Assembly (NCBI RefSeq): GCF_013694245.2
Contig: NZ_CP059322.2
Coordinates: 6,021,001-6,085,000, forward strand
DNA: 64,000 nucleotides
Source of the DNA: Micromonospora ferruginea
Lineage (GTDB): Bacteria; Actinomycetota; Actinomycetes; Mycobacteriales; Micromonosporaceae
Direction: 5' to 3'
The position numbers were made by a program, and so were the translations under genes. Positions 1 through 7,456 of this stretch are shown here, piece by piece. Within the stretch, counting starts at the first letter, position 1; every line of letters starts with the position of its first letter. The notes beneath the pieces are model-generated. The model had not been told where the DNA came from. It searched no databases and saw only the letters and a program-made list of their open reading frames with translations.

Positions 1-424
1 CTACGACGGCTTCGCCAGCCGCGGCTTCCGGATCGCCGCGCTCCTCGACGCCGACCCGTCCCGCGTCGGCGAGGAGATCCACGGCCTGGTCGTCCGGCAC
101 GTCGACGAGCTGCCCGGAGTCGTCGCCGAGGAGTCGATCTCGATCGGCGTGATCGCCACCCCGGCACCGGCCGCCCAGGCGGTCGCCGACCAGCTCGTCG
201 CCGTCGGCGTGACGAGCATCCTCAACTTCGCGCCGTGCGTACTCTCGGTCCCGGAGGGGGTCGACGTGCGCAAGGTCGACCTCGCGATCGAGCTGCAGAT
301 CCTCTCCTTCCACGAGCACCGCAAGGCGTCGCTGACCGCGCTGCCCGCCACCGGCGGGACCGGTCTCACCGCCCTGCCCGGCGGGCTCGCCACCCCCGAC
401 ACCCAGGAGGCGATCGGCACGTGA
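1..424 (+). CDS. rex: Redox-sensing transcriptional repressor Rex, C-terminal part
   Basis: The window opens inside the gene; codons run from base 2. Visible is the Rossmann NAD(H)-binding domain: ALLDADPSRVG with the acidic end of beta-2, IGVIATPAPAAQAVAD, and the family signature SILNFAPCVLSVP followed by VDLAIELQILSFHEHRK. Rex proteins (known) sense the NADH/NAD ratio and repress respiratory and heme genes; in Streptomyces rex heads the hemACD operon and controls it. The stop shares four bases (GTGA, 421-424) with the hemA start, so the same arrangement holds here. The DNA-binding winged helix and the promoter lie upstream of the window. Family assignment is secure. Confidence 0.93.
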   Translation, partial: YDGFASRGFRIAALLDADPSRVGEEIHGLVVRHVDELPGVVAEESISIGVIATPAPAAQAVADQLVAVGVTSILNFAPCVLSVPEGVDVRKVDLAIELQILSFHEHRKASLTALPATGGTGLTALPGGLATPDTQEAIGT

Positions 425-1794
425 AACTGCTCGTCGTCGGCGCGTCCTACCGCACCGCCCCGGTCGCCGCCCTGGAACGCCTGGCCGTCCCGCCCGCAGA
501 CCTCACCCGCACGCTGGACCGGCTCGTCGCCCAGCCGTACGTCGCCGAGGCCGTCCTCGTCTCCACCTGCAACCGGGTGGAGGTCTACGCCGCCGTGTCC
601 GGTTTCCACGGTGGGCTCGGCGACATCTGCGCGGTCCTGGCCGAGCAGGCCGGCTCCCCGCCCGCGGCGCTCGCCCCGCACCTCTACGTGCACTACGACG
701 CCGCCGCCGTGGACCACGTCTTCCGGGTCGCCGCCGGGCTGGACTCCATGGTGGTCGGCGAGGCGCAGATCCTCGGGCAGCTCCGTGACGCCTACCACTT
801 CGCCGGCGGCGCCGACTCGGCCGGGCGGCTGCTGCACGAGCTGATGCAGCAGGCGCTGCGGGTCGGCAAGCGCGCCCACGCCGAGACCGACATCGACCGC
901 GCCGGGCAGAGCGTGGTCACCGCCGCGCTCGACCTCGCCGCCGACCTGCTCCACGGCGACCTGACCGGCCGACCCGCCATGGTGGTCGGCGCCGGGGCGA
1001 TGGGCTCGCTGAGCGTGGCCACCCTGTCCCGGCTGGGCGCCGGCCCGGTCACCGTCACCAACCGGGGCGCCGCCCGCGCCGTCCGGCTCGCCGAGTCGTA
1101 CGGCGCGACCGCCGTGCCGATGACCGACCTGGTCGAGGCGCTCGCCGCGGTGGACGTGGTCGTCGCCGCCACCGCCGCCACCGAGGCCGTGCTCACCCGG
1201 GACGTGGTGACCCAGGCGCTGGCCCGCCGCGACGCCGCCCGGGGGCCGCTGGTCCTGCTCGACCTGGCCGTTCCGCGCGACGTCGAGGCGGGCGTCGCCG
1301 AGCTGCCGGGCGTCGAGGTGATCGACATCGACCGGATGGCAGGCGTCCTCGCCGACGGGCCGGCCGCCGCCGACGCCGCCGAGGTCGGCCGGATCGTCGC
1401 CGGCGAGGTCGAGTCGTTCCTGAGCTGGCTGCGCGGCGCCGACGTGGCGCCGACCGTGGCCGCCCTGCGCGGCCGGGCCGACGACGTGGTGACCGCCGAA
1501 CTGCGCCGCCTCGGCCAGCGCCGCCCCGACCTCAGCGACGACCAGCGCGCCGAGGTCGCCCGCACCGTGCACCGGGTCGTGCAGCGACTGCTGCACCAGC
1601 CGACCGTCCGGGTCCGCCAGCTCGCCGCCGAACCCGGCGGCGACCAGTACGCGGCCCTGCTGCGCGAGCTGTTCGACCTGGAGGTGCCGCAGACGTCCCC
1701 GGTCGACACCGTCCCCGACGTGGTCGCCACCGACACCGACGGCCGGGCGTCGTTCGACGCCGGCGACGTCCCGTCCACCGGAGGTGCGCGATGA
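421..1794 (+). CDS. hemA: Glutamyl-tRNA reductase
   Basis: NADPH-dependent reduction of glutamyl-tRNA to glutamate-1-semialdehyde, the first committed step of C5-pathway tetrapyrrole synthesis in the cytoplasm. The 457-residue protein has the N-terminal catalytic domain with VSTCNRVEVYA (catalytic Cys50), the GEAQILGQ motif, a Rossmann nucleotide-binding segment beginning VVGAGAMG, and the C-terminal dimerisation helices. Start GTG at 421 overlaps the rex stop and gives the family N-terminus LLVVGASYRTAPV; longer in-frame starts would run through rex. The stop overlaps hemC by ATGA (1791-1794), implying translational coupling. Rex control is inferred from context. The last 40 residues are Asp- and Val-rich and look dispensable. 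Confidence 0.96.
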   Translation: MKLLVVGASYRTAPVAALERLAVPPADLTRTLDRLVAQPYVAEAVLVSTCNRVEVYAAVSGFHGGLGDICAVLAEQAGSPPAALAPHLYVHYDAAAVDHVFRVAAGLDSMVVGEAQILGQLRDAYHFAGGADSAGRLLHELMQQALRVGKRAHAETDIDRAGQSVVTAALDLAADLLHGDLTGRPAMVVGAGAMGSLSVATLSRLGAGPVTVTNRGAARAVRLAESYGATAVPMTDLVEALAAVDVVVAATAATEAVLTRDVVTQALARRDAARGPLVLLDLAVPRDVEAGVAELPGVEVIDIDRMAGVLADGPAAADAAEVGRIVAGEVESFLSWLRGADVAPTVAALRGRADDVVTAELRRLGQRRPDLSDDQRAEVARTVHRVVQRLLHQPTVRVRQLAAEPGGDQYAALLRELFDLEVPQTSPVDTVPDVVATDTDGRASFDAGDVPSTGGAR

Positions 1795-2759
1795 CCGCCC
1801 CCCTGCGCCTCGGCACCCGGGGCAGCGTCCTGGCGCTGGCCCAGTCCGGCCACGTCGCCGAGGCCCTCACCGCGGCCACCGGCCGCCCGGTCGAGCTGGT
1901 CGAGGTGGTGACCGCGGGTGACCGCTCCACCGCACCGGTGCAGCGGCTCGGCGTCGGTGTCTTCGTCTCCGCGCTGCGCGACGCGCTGACCGCCGGCGAG
2001 ATCGACTTCGCCGTCCACTCGTACAAGGACCTGCCCACCGCGGCGGCGCCCGGCCTGCACATCGCGGCCGTACCGCCCCGGCAGGACCCGCGGGACGCGC
2101 TGATCGCCACCGGCGGCCGTACGCTCGCCGAGCTGCCGCCCGGCGCGCGGATCGGCACCGGCGCGCTGCGCCGGATCGCCCAGTTGCACGCGCTGGGCAT
2201 GCAGTTCGAGGTCACCCCGATCCGGGGGAACATCGACACCCGGCTCGGCCGGGTGCTCGGCCCGGACGCCGACCTCGACGCCGTCGTGCTGGCCCGGGCC
2301 GGGCTCACCCGGATCGGCCGCGCCGACGTCATCACCGAGACGCTCGACCCGATGCTCATGCTGCCCGCGCCCGCCCAGGGCGCGCTGGCGGTGGAGTGCC
2401 GGGCCGACGACCACGACCTGGTCGAGCTGCTCGCGCTGCTCGATCACGCGCCGTCCCGCGCCGCGGTCACCGCGGAACGGGCGCTGCTGGCCACCCTGGA
2501 GGCCGGGTGCAGCGCACCCGTGGCCGCCTACGGCGAACTCGCCGAGGGTGAGACCGGTGAGGAGATCTACCTGCGCGGTGCGGTGATCAGCCCGGACGGT
2601 TCCCGTGACCTCCGGCTGTCGCGCACCGGAACGCCCGCCGACGCGGCGGAGATCGGCAAGGCACTCGCCGCCGAACTCCTCGAACTCGGCGCCGACTCGA
2701 TCCTCGGCCAAGAAGGACACGCCGGCCCGGGGACCCAGCAACTTGGGAGCACAGAATGA
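1791..2759 (+). CDS. hemC: Hydroxymethylbilane synthase (porphobilinogen deaminase)
   Basis: Polymerises four porphobilinogens to hydroxymethylbilane. The 322-residue protein shows LRLGTRGSVLALAQS at the N-terminus, the catalytic Asp context FAVHSYKDLP (residues 73-82), the RGNIDTRL arginine cluster, and EAGCSAPVAAYGE, whose Cys240 should carry the dipyrromethane cofactor. Both ends overlap neighbours by ATGA (hemA and the hemD fusion), so the three genes are a tightly coupled operon. All key residues of the family are present; length is normal. Confidence 0.96.
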   Translation: MTAPLRLGTRGSVLALAQSGHVAEALTAATGRPVELVEVVTAGDRSTAPVQRLGVGVFVSALRDALTAGEIDFAVHSYKDLPTAAAPGLHIAAVPPRQDPRDALIATGGRTLAELPPGARIGTGALRRIAQLHALGMQFEVTPIRGNIDTRLGRVLGPDADLDAVVLARAGLTRIGRADVITETLDPMLMLPAPAQGALAVECRADDHDLVELLALLDHAPSRAAVTAERALLATLEAGCSAPVAAYGELAEGETGEEIYLRGAVISPDGSRDLRLSRTGTPADAAEIGKALAAELLELGADSILGQEGHAGPGTQQLGSTE

Positions 2760-4336
2760 CCCGCACCCGTAAGCCCGTAGGCCGGATCGCTTTCGTCGGG
2801 GCCGGCCCCGGCGACCCGGGCCTGCTGACCCGCCGGGCACTCGACGCCCTGGTCGAGGCCGACCACGTGGTCTACGACCGGGGAGTCCCCGAGTCGCTGC
2901 TCACCTACGTCCGCGCCCAGGCCAGTGCCGACGCCGAGTTCAGCCCCGCCGAGGGCGTGCCGGGGGACGTGGCGAAGGTGCTGATCTCCGCGGCCCGCTC
3001 CGGCCAGAACGCCGTGCACCTGGTGGCCGGCGACCCGTTCGGCCACGACTCGGTGGTCAAGGAGGTGCAGGCGGTGGCGCGCACCGCCGCGCACTTCGAG
3101 GTGGTGCCGGGTGTCGGCCAGGCCGAGGGCGTCGCCACCTACGCGGGCGTCCCGCTGCCGGGCGTCCGGACCGCCGCCGACGTCGAGGACGTCACCACGC
3201 TGGACTTCGACGCGCTCGCCGCGGCCGTGGGCCGGGGCTCGCTGGCGCTGGCGGTGGACGCCGGTGACCTGGCCGCCGTCCGGGACGGGCTGCTGGCCGC
3301 CGGGGTGGACGGCACCACCGCGGTCGGGGTGACCGGCGACGGCACCGGCGAGACGCAGTACACCACCACGTCGAGCGTGGACTCCTTCGTCGCGGCGGCG
3401 CTCGGCTTCACCGGCCGCGTCGTGCTCACCGTCGGCACGGGCGTCACCGACCGCGACAAGCTGAGCTGGTGGGAGAACCGCCCGCTGTACGGCTGGAAGG
3501 TGCTGGTGCCCCGCACCAAGGAGCAGGCCGGCGCGATGAGCGCGCGGCTGCGCGCGTACGGGGCGATCCCGTGCGAGGTGCCGACCATCGCGGTCGAGCC
3601 GCCGCGCACCCCGGCGCAGATGGAGCGCGCGGTCAAGGGCCTGGTCGACGGCCGGTACGCCTGGGTGATCTTCACCTCGGTGAACGCGGTCCGGGCGGTC
3701 TGGGAGAAGTTCGGCGAGCACGGCCTGGACGCCCGGCACTTCGGCGGCGTCAAGATCGCCTGCATCGGCGAGGCGACCGCGGACGCGGTCCGCGCGTTCG
3801 GCATCCAGCCGGAGCTGGTCCCCGCCGGGGAGCAGTCCTCGGAGGGCCTGCTGGCCGAGTTCTCGCCGCACGACGAGATCCTCGACCCGGTCGGCCGGGT
3901 GCTGCTTCCGCGCGCCGACATCGCCACCGAGACACTTGCCGCCGGCCTCACCGAGCGCGGCTGGGAGGTCGACGACGTGACCGCGTACCGGACCGTGCGG
4001 GCGGCGCCGCCGCCGGCCGAGATCCGCGACGCGATCAAGTCGGGCGGGTTCGACGCGGTGCTGTTCACCTCGTCCTCCACGGTCCGGAACCTGGTCGGCA
4101 TCGCCGGGAAGCCGCACGCGCGTACCGTTGTTGCCGTCATCGGGCCCAAGACGGCGGAGACCGCGACGGAGTTCGGCCTGCGGGTCGACGTGCAGCCGCC
4201 GCACGCCTCGGTGCCCGACCTGGTGGAGGCGCTCGCCGCCTACGCCGTCGAGCTGCGCGAGAAGCTCGCCGCCATGCCGGCGAAGCAGCGCCGCGGCTCG
4301 AAGGTGCAGGGGCCGACCGCCCTGAGGTTCCGCTGA
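2756..4336 (+). CDS. hemD: Fused uroporphyrinogen-III C-methyltransferase-like / uroporphyrinogen-III synthase
   Basis: Two-domain protein of 526 residues. Residues 1-240 resemble SUMT/CobA methylases (FVGAGPGDPGLLTRRAL, VAGDPFG, VVPGVGQAEGVATYAGVP), but the second half of this domain is weakly conserved. Residues 245-510 are uroporphyrinogen-III synthase (HemD), with VLVPRTKEQAGAMSARL, VIFTSVNAV and LFTSSSTVRNLVG. HemD cyclises hydroxymethylbilane to uroporphyrinogen III; SUMT methylates it towards siroheme or B12. This fusion is common in actinobacteria (known). Whether the methylase half is still active is not decidable by eye. Start ATG overlaps the hemC stop by four bases; hemB follows after 14 bases. 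Confidence 0.92.
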   Translation: MTRTRKPVGRIAFVGAGPGDPGLLTRRALDALVEADHVVYDRGVPESLLTYVRAQASADAEFSPAEGVPGDVAKVLISAARSGQNAVHLVAGDPFGHDSVVKEVQAVARTAAHFEVVPGVGQAEGVATYAGVPLPGVRTAADVEDVTTLDFDALAAAVGRGSLALAVDAGDLAAVRDGLLAAGVDGTTAVGVTGDGTGETQYTTTSSVDSFVAAALGFTGRVVLTVGTGVTDRDKLSWWENRPLYGWKVLVPRTKEQAGAMSARLRAYGAIPCEVPTIAVEPPRTPAQMERAVKGLVDGRYAWVIFTSVNAVRAVWEKFGEHGLDARHFGGVKIACIGEATADAVRAFGIQPELVPAGEQSSEGLLAEFSPHDEILDPVGRVLLPRADIATETLAAGLTERGWEVDDVTAYRTVRAAPPPAEIRDAIKSGGFDAVLFTSSSTVRNLVGIAGKPHARTVVAVIGPKTAETATEFGLRVDVQPPHASVPDLVEALAAYAVELREKLAAMPAKQRRGSKVQGPTALRFR

Positions 4337-4350
4337 CAGGAGGCACCCCC

Positions 4351-5334
4351 ATGCCGTACCCCGAGATCCGGCCCCGCCGGCTGCGCCGCAACGCGGCCGT
4401 GCGGCGGCTGGTCTCCGAGACGCGCGTCGCCCCGGCCGAGCTGGTCGTGCCGATGTTCGTCAAGGAGGGGCTGACCGAGCCGCGGGCCGTCGCGTCGCTG
4501 CCGGGGGTGCTCCAGCACTCCCGGGACTCGCTGCGCAAGGCGGCCGTCGAGGCGGTCCAGGCCGGGGTCGGCGGGATCATGCTGTTCGGGGTGCCGGCCG
4601 AGCGGGACGAGACCGGCTCCGGTGGTCTCGACCCGGCCGGCATCCTGAACGTCGCGATCCGGGACGTGATCGCCGAGGTCGGTGACTCGACCGTGGTGAT
4701 GAGCGACCTCTGCCTGGACGAGTTCACCTCGCACGGGCACTGCGGCCTGCTCACCCCGGACGGCGGCGTGGACAACGACGCCACGCTGACCGCGTACGCC
4801 CAGATGGCGGTCGCCCAGGCCGACGCCGGGGTCCACGTGGTCGGGCCGTCCGGGATGATGGACGGCCAGGTCGGCGTGGTCCGCAGGGCGCTGGACGCCG
4901 CCGGGCACCAGGACGTCTCGGTGCTCGCGTACGCCGCCAAGTACGCCTCCGCCTTCTTCGGCCCGTTCCGGGACGCGGTGGAGTCGGCGCTGGACGGCGA
5001 CCGGCGCGCCTACCAGCAGGACCCGGCGAACCTGCGGGAGTCGCTGCGCGAGGTCGAGCTGGACGTCGCCGAGGGCGCCGACATGGTGATGGTCAAGCCG
5101 GCGCTGCCCTACCTCGACGTGGTGTCGGCGGTCCGGGCCGCGGTGGACGTCCCGGTCGCCGCCTACCAGGTCTCCGGCGAGTACGCGATGGTCGAGGCCG
5201 CCGCCGCCAACGGCTGGATCGACCGGGAGCGGACGATGCTGGAGACGCTCACCTCGATCCGTCGGGCGGGTGCCCAGATCATCCTCACCTACTGGGCGGT
5301 CGAGGCGGCCCAGATGCTCCGCGAGCGCTACTGA
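4351..5334 (+). CDS. hemB: Delta-aminolevulinic acid dehydratase (porphobilinogen synthase)
   Basis: Condenses two 5-aminolevulinates to porphobilinogen. 327 residues. Schiff-base lysines are Lys197 (YAAKYASAF) and Lys249 (MVMVKPALPYLD). The metal-site segment reads C121-L-D123...C131, so the middle of the three zinc cysteines of the E. coli type is Asp here, a mixed site that may prefer another metal (inference). ATG at 4351 has a clean ribosome site AGGAGG starting at 4338. It is the last gene of the rex-hem operon and its stop overlaps by seven bases the convergent FMN reductase gene, leaving no room for a terminator. Confidence 0.96.
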   Translation: MPYPEIRPRRLRRNAAVRRLVSETRVAPAELVVPMFVKEGLTEPRAVASLPGVLQHSRDSLRKAAVEAVQAGVGGIMLFGVPAERDETGSGGLDPAGILNVAIRDVIAEVGDSTVVMSDLCLDEFTSHGHCGLLTPDGGVDNDATLTAYAQMAVAQADAGVHVVGPSGMMDGQVGVVRRALDAAGHQDVSVLAYAAKYASAFFGPFRDAVESALDGDRRAYQQDPANLRESLREVELDVAEGADMVMVKPALPYLDVVSAVRAAVDVPVAAYQVSGEYAMVEAAAANGWIDRERTMLETLTSIRRAGAQIILTYWAVEAAQMLRERY

Positions 5335-5906
5335 CCGTACGGCCGTCGCTCGCGGGCGGCGCGTAGTGCGTCGCCCCACCAGCTCAGCTCGTCGAGCGTC
5401 GCGTCGGCGGCCCGCTCCAGCGGGCCGTCGGCGGCCAGCCGGCCCTGCCGGTCGAGGCGGTCCCACGGTGCGGTGAGCACCACGCCGCTGCGGGTGGTGG
5501 TGGCGTGCAACTCGGCGAAGACCAGCCGGAGCTGCTCGACCGCGCGGATCCCGCCGGAGCCGGCGCCGTAGGAGACGAACCCGACCGGCTTGGCCACCCA
5601 TTCCCGGTGGTGCCAGTCGATGGCGTTCTTCAGGGCGGCCGGGAAGCTGTGGTTGTATTCCGGCGTGACCACGACGAACGCGTCCGCGGCGTCGAGGCGT
5701 GCGGCGATCGGGCTGGCCGGGTTGCCGCCGGGCGGGGTGTCGGCGAGCGGGAGCGGCACCTCGGCGAGGTCGACCAGGTCGGTGCGGAGGTCGTCGCGGC
5801 GGCCGGCGTGGTCGACGAACCAGTCGGCGATCATGCGGCCCATCCGGGGGCGGCGCACGCTGCCGACGAGCACGGCCAGGGTGAGCGGCGATTCTTGCGT
5901 CGTCAT
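5328..5906 (-). CDS. NAD(P)H-dependent FMN reductase family flavoprotein
   Basis: 192-residue flavodoxin-like reductase (NADPH-dependent FMN reductase/azoreductase type, SsuE/YieF fold). Seen: LAVLVGSVRRPRMGRMIADW phosphate-binding loop, VDLAEVPLPL, and the flavin motif VVVTPEYNHSFPAALKNAIDW. Such enzymes reduce quinones, azo dyes or free flavin. Start ATG at 5906 lies just 7-8 bases downstream of the -10 hexamer of a MerR-type promoter, so the mRNA may be leaderless. Divergent from the MerR gene that most likely controls it. The 3' end overlaps hemB by seven bases. Confidence 0.9.
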   Translation of the reverse strand: MTTQESPLTLAVLVGSVRRPRMGRMIADWFVDHAGRRDDLRTDLVDLAEVPLPLADTPPGGNPASPIAARLDAADAFVVVTPEYNHSFPAALKNAIDWHHREWVAKPVGFVSYGAGSGGIRAVEQLRLVFAELHATTTRSGVVLTAPWDRLDRQGRLAADGPLERAADATLDELSWWGDALRAARERRPYGQ

Positions 5907-5913
5907 GCTCTGG

Positions 5914-5944
5914 ACGGTAGGACTTGAACAATTGTTGAAGTCAA
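5914..5944 (-). promoter_or_regulatory. MerR-type promoter with 22-bp palindromic operator
   Basis: On the minus strand there is a -35 TTGACT (5944-5939), a 19-base spacer, and a -10 TACCGT (5919-5914). The 19-base spacing is the overlong spacing typical of promoters activated by MerR proteins through DNA distortion. Between the hexamers lies a near-perfect palindrome at 5921-5942 (one mismatched pair), the expected dimer site. It faces the FMN reductase gene and sits between it and the divergent merR-like gene. Confidence 0.75.
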
Positions 5945-5963
5945 GCCGCCGCAGGGAGCGATC

Positions 5964-6311
5964 ATGCACACGTTGACGGTGGGCGAGGTGGCCCGGGAGA
6001 GCGGGGTCAGCGGCTCGGCGATCCGCTTCTATGAGCGCCAGGGCCTGATCGAGGCCGGTCGGACCAGCGGCAACCAGCGCCGGTTCGGCCCGGACGCCGC
6101 GTGCCGGGTGCGGGTCGCCCGGGTGGCGCAGCGGATCGGCCTGAGCGTCGGCGAGATCCGGGACCTGCTCGCCGCCCTGCCGCCGGAGCCGGCCCTGGCC
6201 GACTGGCAGCGGCTGCACGACCGGCTCACCGCCGAGGCGGAGCGGCGCATCGCCGAGTTGCACGCCGCGCTGGGCGACATCCGCTCGGGCCGCCGCCTCT
6301 GCGACCTGTAG
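5964..6311 (+). CDS. MerR family transcriptional regulator
   Basis: 115 residues. N-terminal winged helix: LTVGEVARESGVSGSAIRFY then ERQGLIEAGRTSGNQRRF, the standard MerR recognition segment, followed by RVAQRIGLSVGEIRDLLAALP and a dimerisation coiled coil. It stops shortly after the coil, and the only cysteine near the C-terminus is in RRLCDL, so a SoxR-type iron-sulfur cluster or multi-Cys metal site is absent; the inducer is unknown. Ribosome site AGGGAG at 5953. It probably regulates the divergent FMN reductase through the palindrome at 5921-5942 and may autoregulate. Confidence 0.9.
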   Translation: MHTLTVGEVARESGVSGSAIRFYERQGLIEAGRTSGNQRRFGPDAACRVRVARVAQRIGLSVGEIRDLLAALPPEPALADWQRLHDRLTAEAERRIAELHAALGDIRSGRRLCDL

Positions 6312-6312
6312 A

Positions 6313-6342
6313 ACCGGGGCCGAGGCTCCGTCCGGCCCCGGT
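6313..6342 (+). terminator. Terminator hairpin after the MerR gene
   Basis: Ten-base-pair perfect stem (6313-6322 with 6333-6342) and 10-base loop directly after the MerR stop, followed by GTGTTTCC. There is no long U tract, as usual in this phylum. Confidence 0.6.
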
Positions 6343-6812
6343 GTGTTTCCGCCTCGCTCCGGTCCGCTGTCGGCGGCCTCCCGGGAACCCGTGCCGCCCC
6401 CGTCCGGTTTCCTGTCCGGCCCACGTCGGTTCGCTCGGGGTGGCCCGCTTCTGTGACGGAGCGTCACGTCATCGCGTGCTGCGGCCTTGACCTCCCGGCG
6501 CCTTTGCTCTGCAACCACCGACGCAGCAGACACGGCCCGTCACCGCTGCCTCCGTGGCTGCAGAGCAAAGGCGGCAGCGGTCGTCCCCGCCGCCCGGCGC
6601 GACGAACCGCATATGTCCGTTTAGCGGCGTCTGCCCGCCGCAGTCGAACCGCACGCGTCCCGCCAGACGTCACGCACCGTGAAACTCACGCTCCGTGAGC
6701 ATCGGGGGAAAGGGTGACAGGTCGGCGAGAACGGCCGACCACGCCGTACCCCGGGTTTTCCAACGGAACGGGCGGGGTTGGCGGACCGCCGGTGAAACGC
6801 CAGGGTGACGGA
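6343..6812. other. Intergenic region without a supported gene
   Basis: 470 bases between the MerR terminator and the XRE gene. Apart from the inverted repeat at 6500-6572 I see no coding signature. Low-G+C patches (CGCATATGTCCGTTTAG near 6609-6625) may hold the promoter of the downstream regulator. Confidence 0.5.
6500..6572. repeat. Interspersed-type inverted repeat, 19-bp arms
   Basis: Arms at 6500-6518 and 6554-6572 are reverse complements over 19 bases with one mismatch, separated by 35 bases. It does not follow a gene closely and has no U tract, so it is not an obvious terminator. It resembles the other palindromic intergenic elements of this window in architecture but not in sequence. 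Confidence 0.6.
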
Positions 6813-7424
6813 ATGACCGGCCCCACCGACGACGCCGCGATCGACGCGACCACCTCGCCCGACCGGGCCGCCCCGTGCGGCGGCGCCGATGAGCCCGCGG
6901 ACGACGATCCGCCCGCGCTGCTCACCGAGCCGCTCGACGTGCCCTTCCCGGCCGCCGGGATCGTCCGCGCGGTCCGCCGCCGCGCCGACGCCAGCCAACG
7001 GGAGCTGGCCCGCTTCGCGCGGGTGCACCCGACCACGGTCGGCCGGATCGAGGCCGGCGCCCTGGCGCCGAGTCTCGCCATGCTGTCGCGGATCGTCGGC
7101 ACGGCCGGCTTCCGGCTCGTCGTCGTGGACGAGTCCGGCAGGGTGCTCACGCCGATGCGCGACCGGGCCGACCTGCGCGACGGCGCGGAGCGGCGCTACC
7201 CCTCCCACCTGGACGTCGTCACCGACCCGCAGCCGGGGGAATGGTGGGCCGACATCTACGGGCTGGCCCGGCCGCCGGAGACGTTCTACCGGAACCGGGA
7301 CGTGCGGGACGCGCTGCGCCGGCGCAGCCAGTGGGAGGTGCGGGTGGCCAAGTATCGCAACGTACCGCCCCCGCCCGACCCGCAACGGTGCGGATACCGC
7401 GGCGGCCCGCCGATCCGCTCGTGA
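6813..7424 (+). CDS. XRE-family helix-turn-helix regulator
   Basis: 203-residue protein with a Cro/C1-type HTH at about residues 50-100 (VRRRADASQRELARFARVHP, TTVGRIEAGALAPSLAML). The remainder has no domain I recognise and ends in a basic, Pro-rich tail. The ATG at 6813 is chosen over one 99 bases upstream because it has GGGTGACGG just before it and the upstream stretch is low-complexity; the first 45 residues are acidic in either case. No direct target is apparent; the downstream nuclease gene is convergent. Confidence 0.75.
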   Translation: MTGPTDDAAIDATTSPDRAAPCGGADEPADDDPPALLTEPLDVPFPAAGIVRAVRRRADASQRELARFARVHPTTVGRIEAGALAPSLAMLSRIVGTAGFRLVVVDESGRVLTPMRDRADLRDGAERRYPSHLDVVTDPQPGEWWADIYGLARPPETFYRNRDVRDALRRRSQWEVRVAKYRNVPPPPDPQRCGYRGGPPIRS

Positions 7425-7456
7425 GCGAATCGACGGGCCGCGGGACGGTCGACCGG

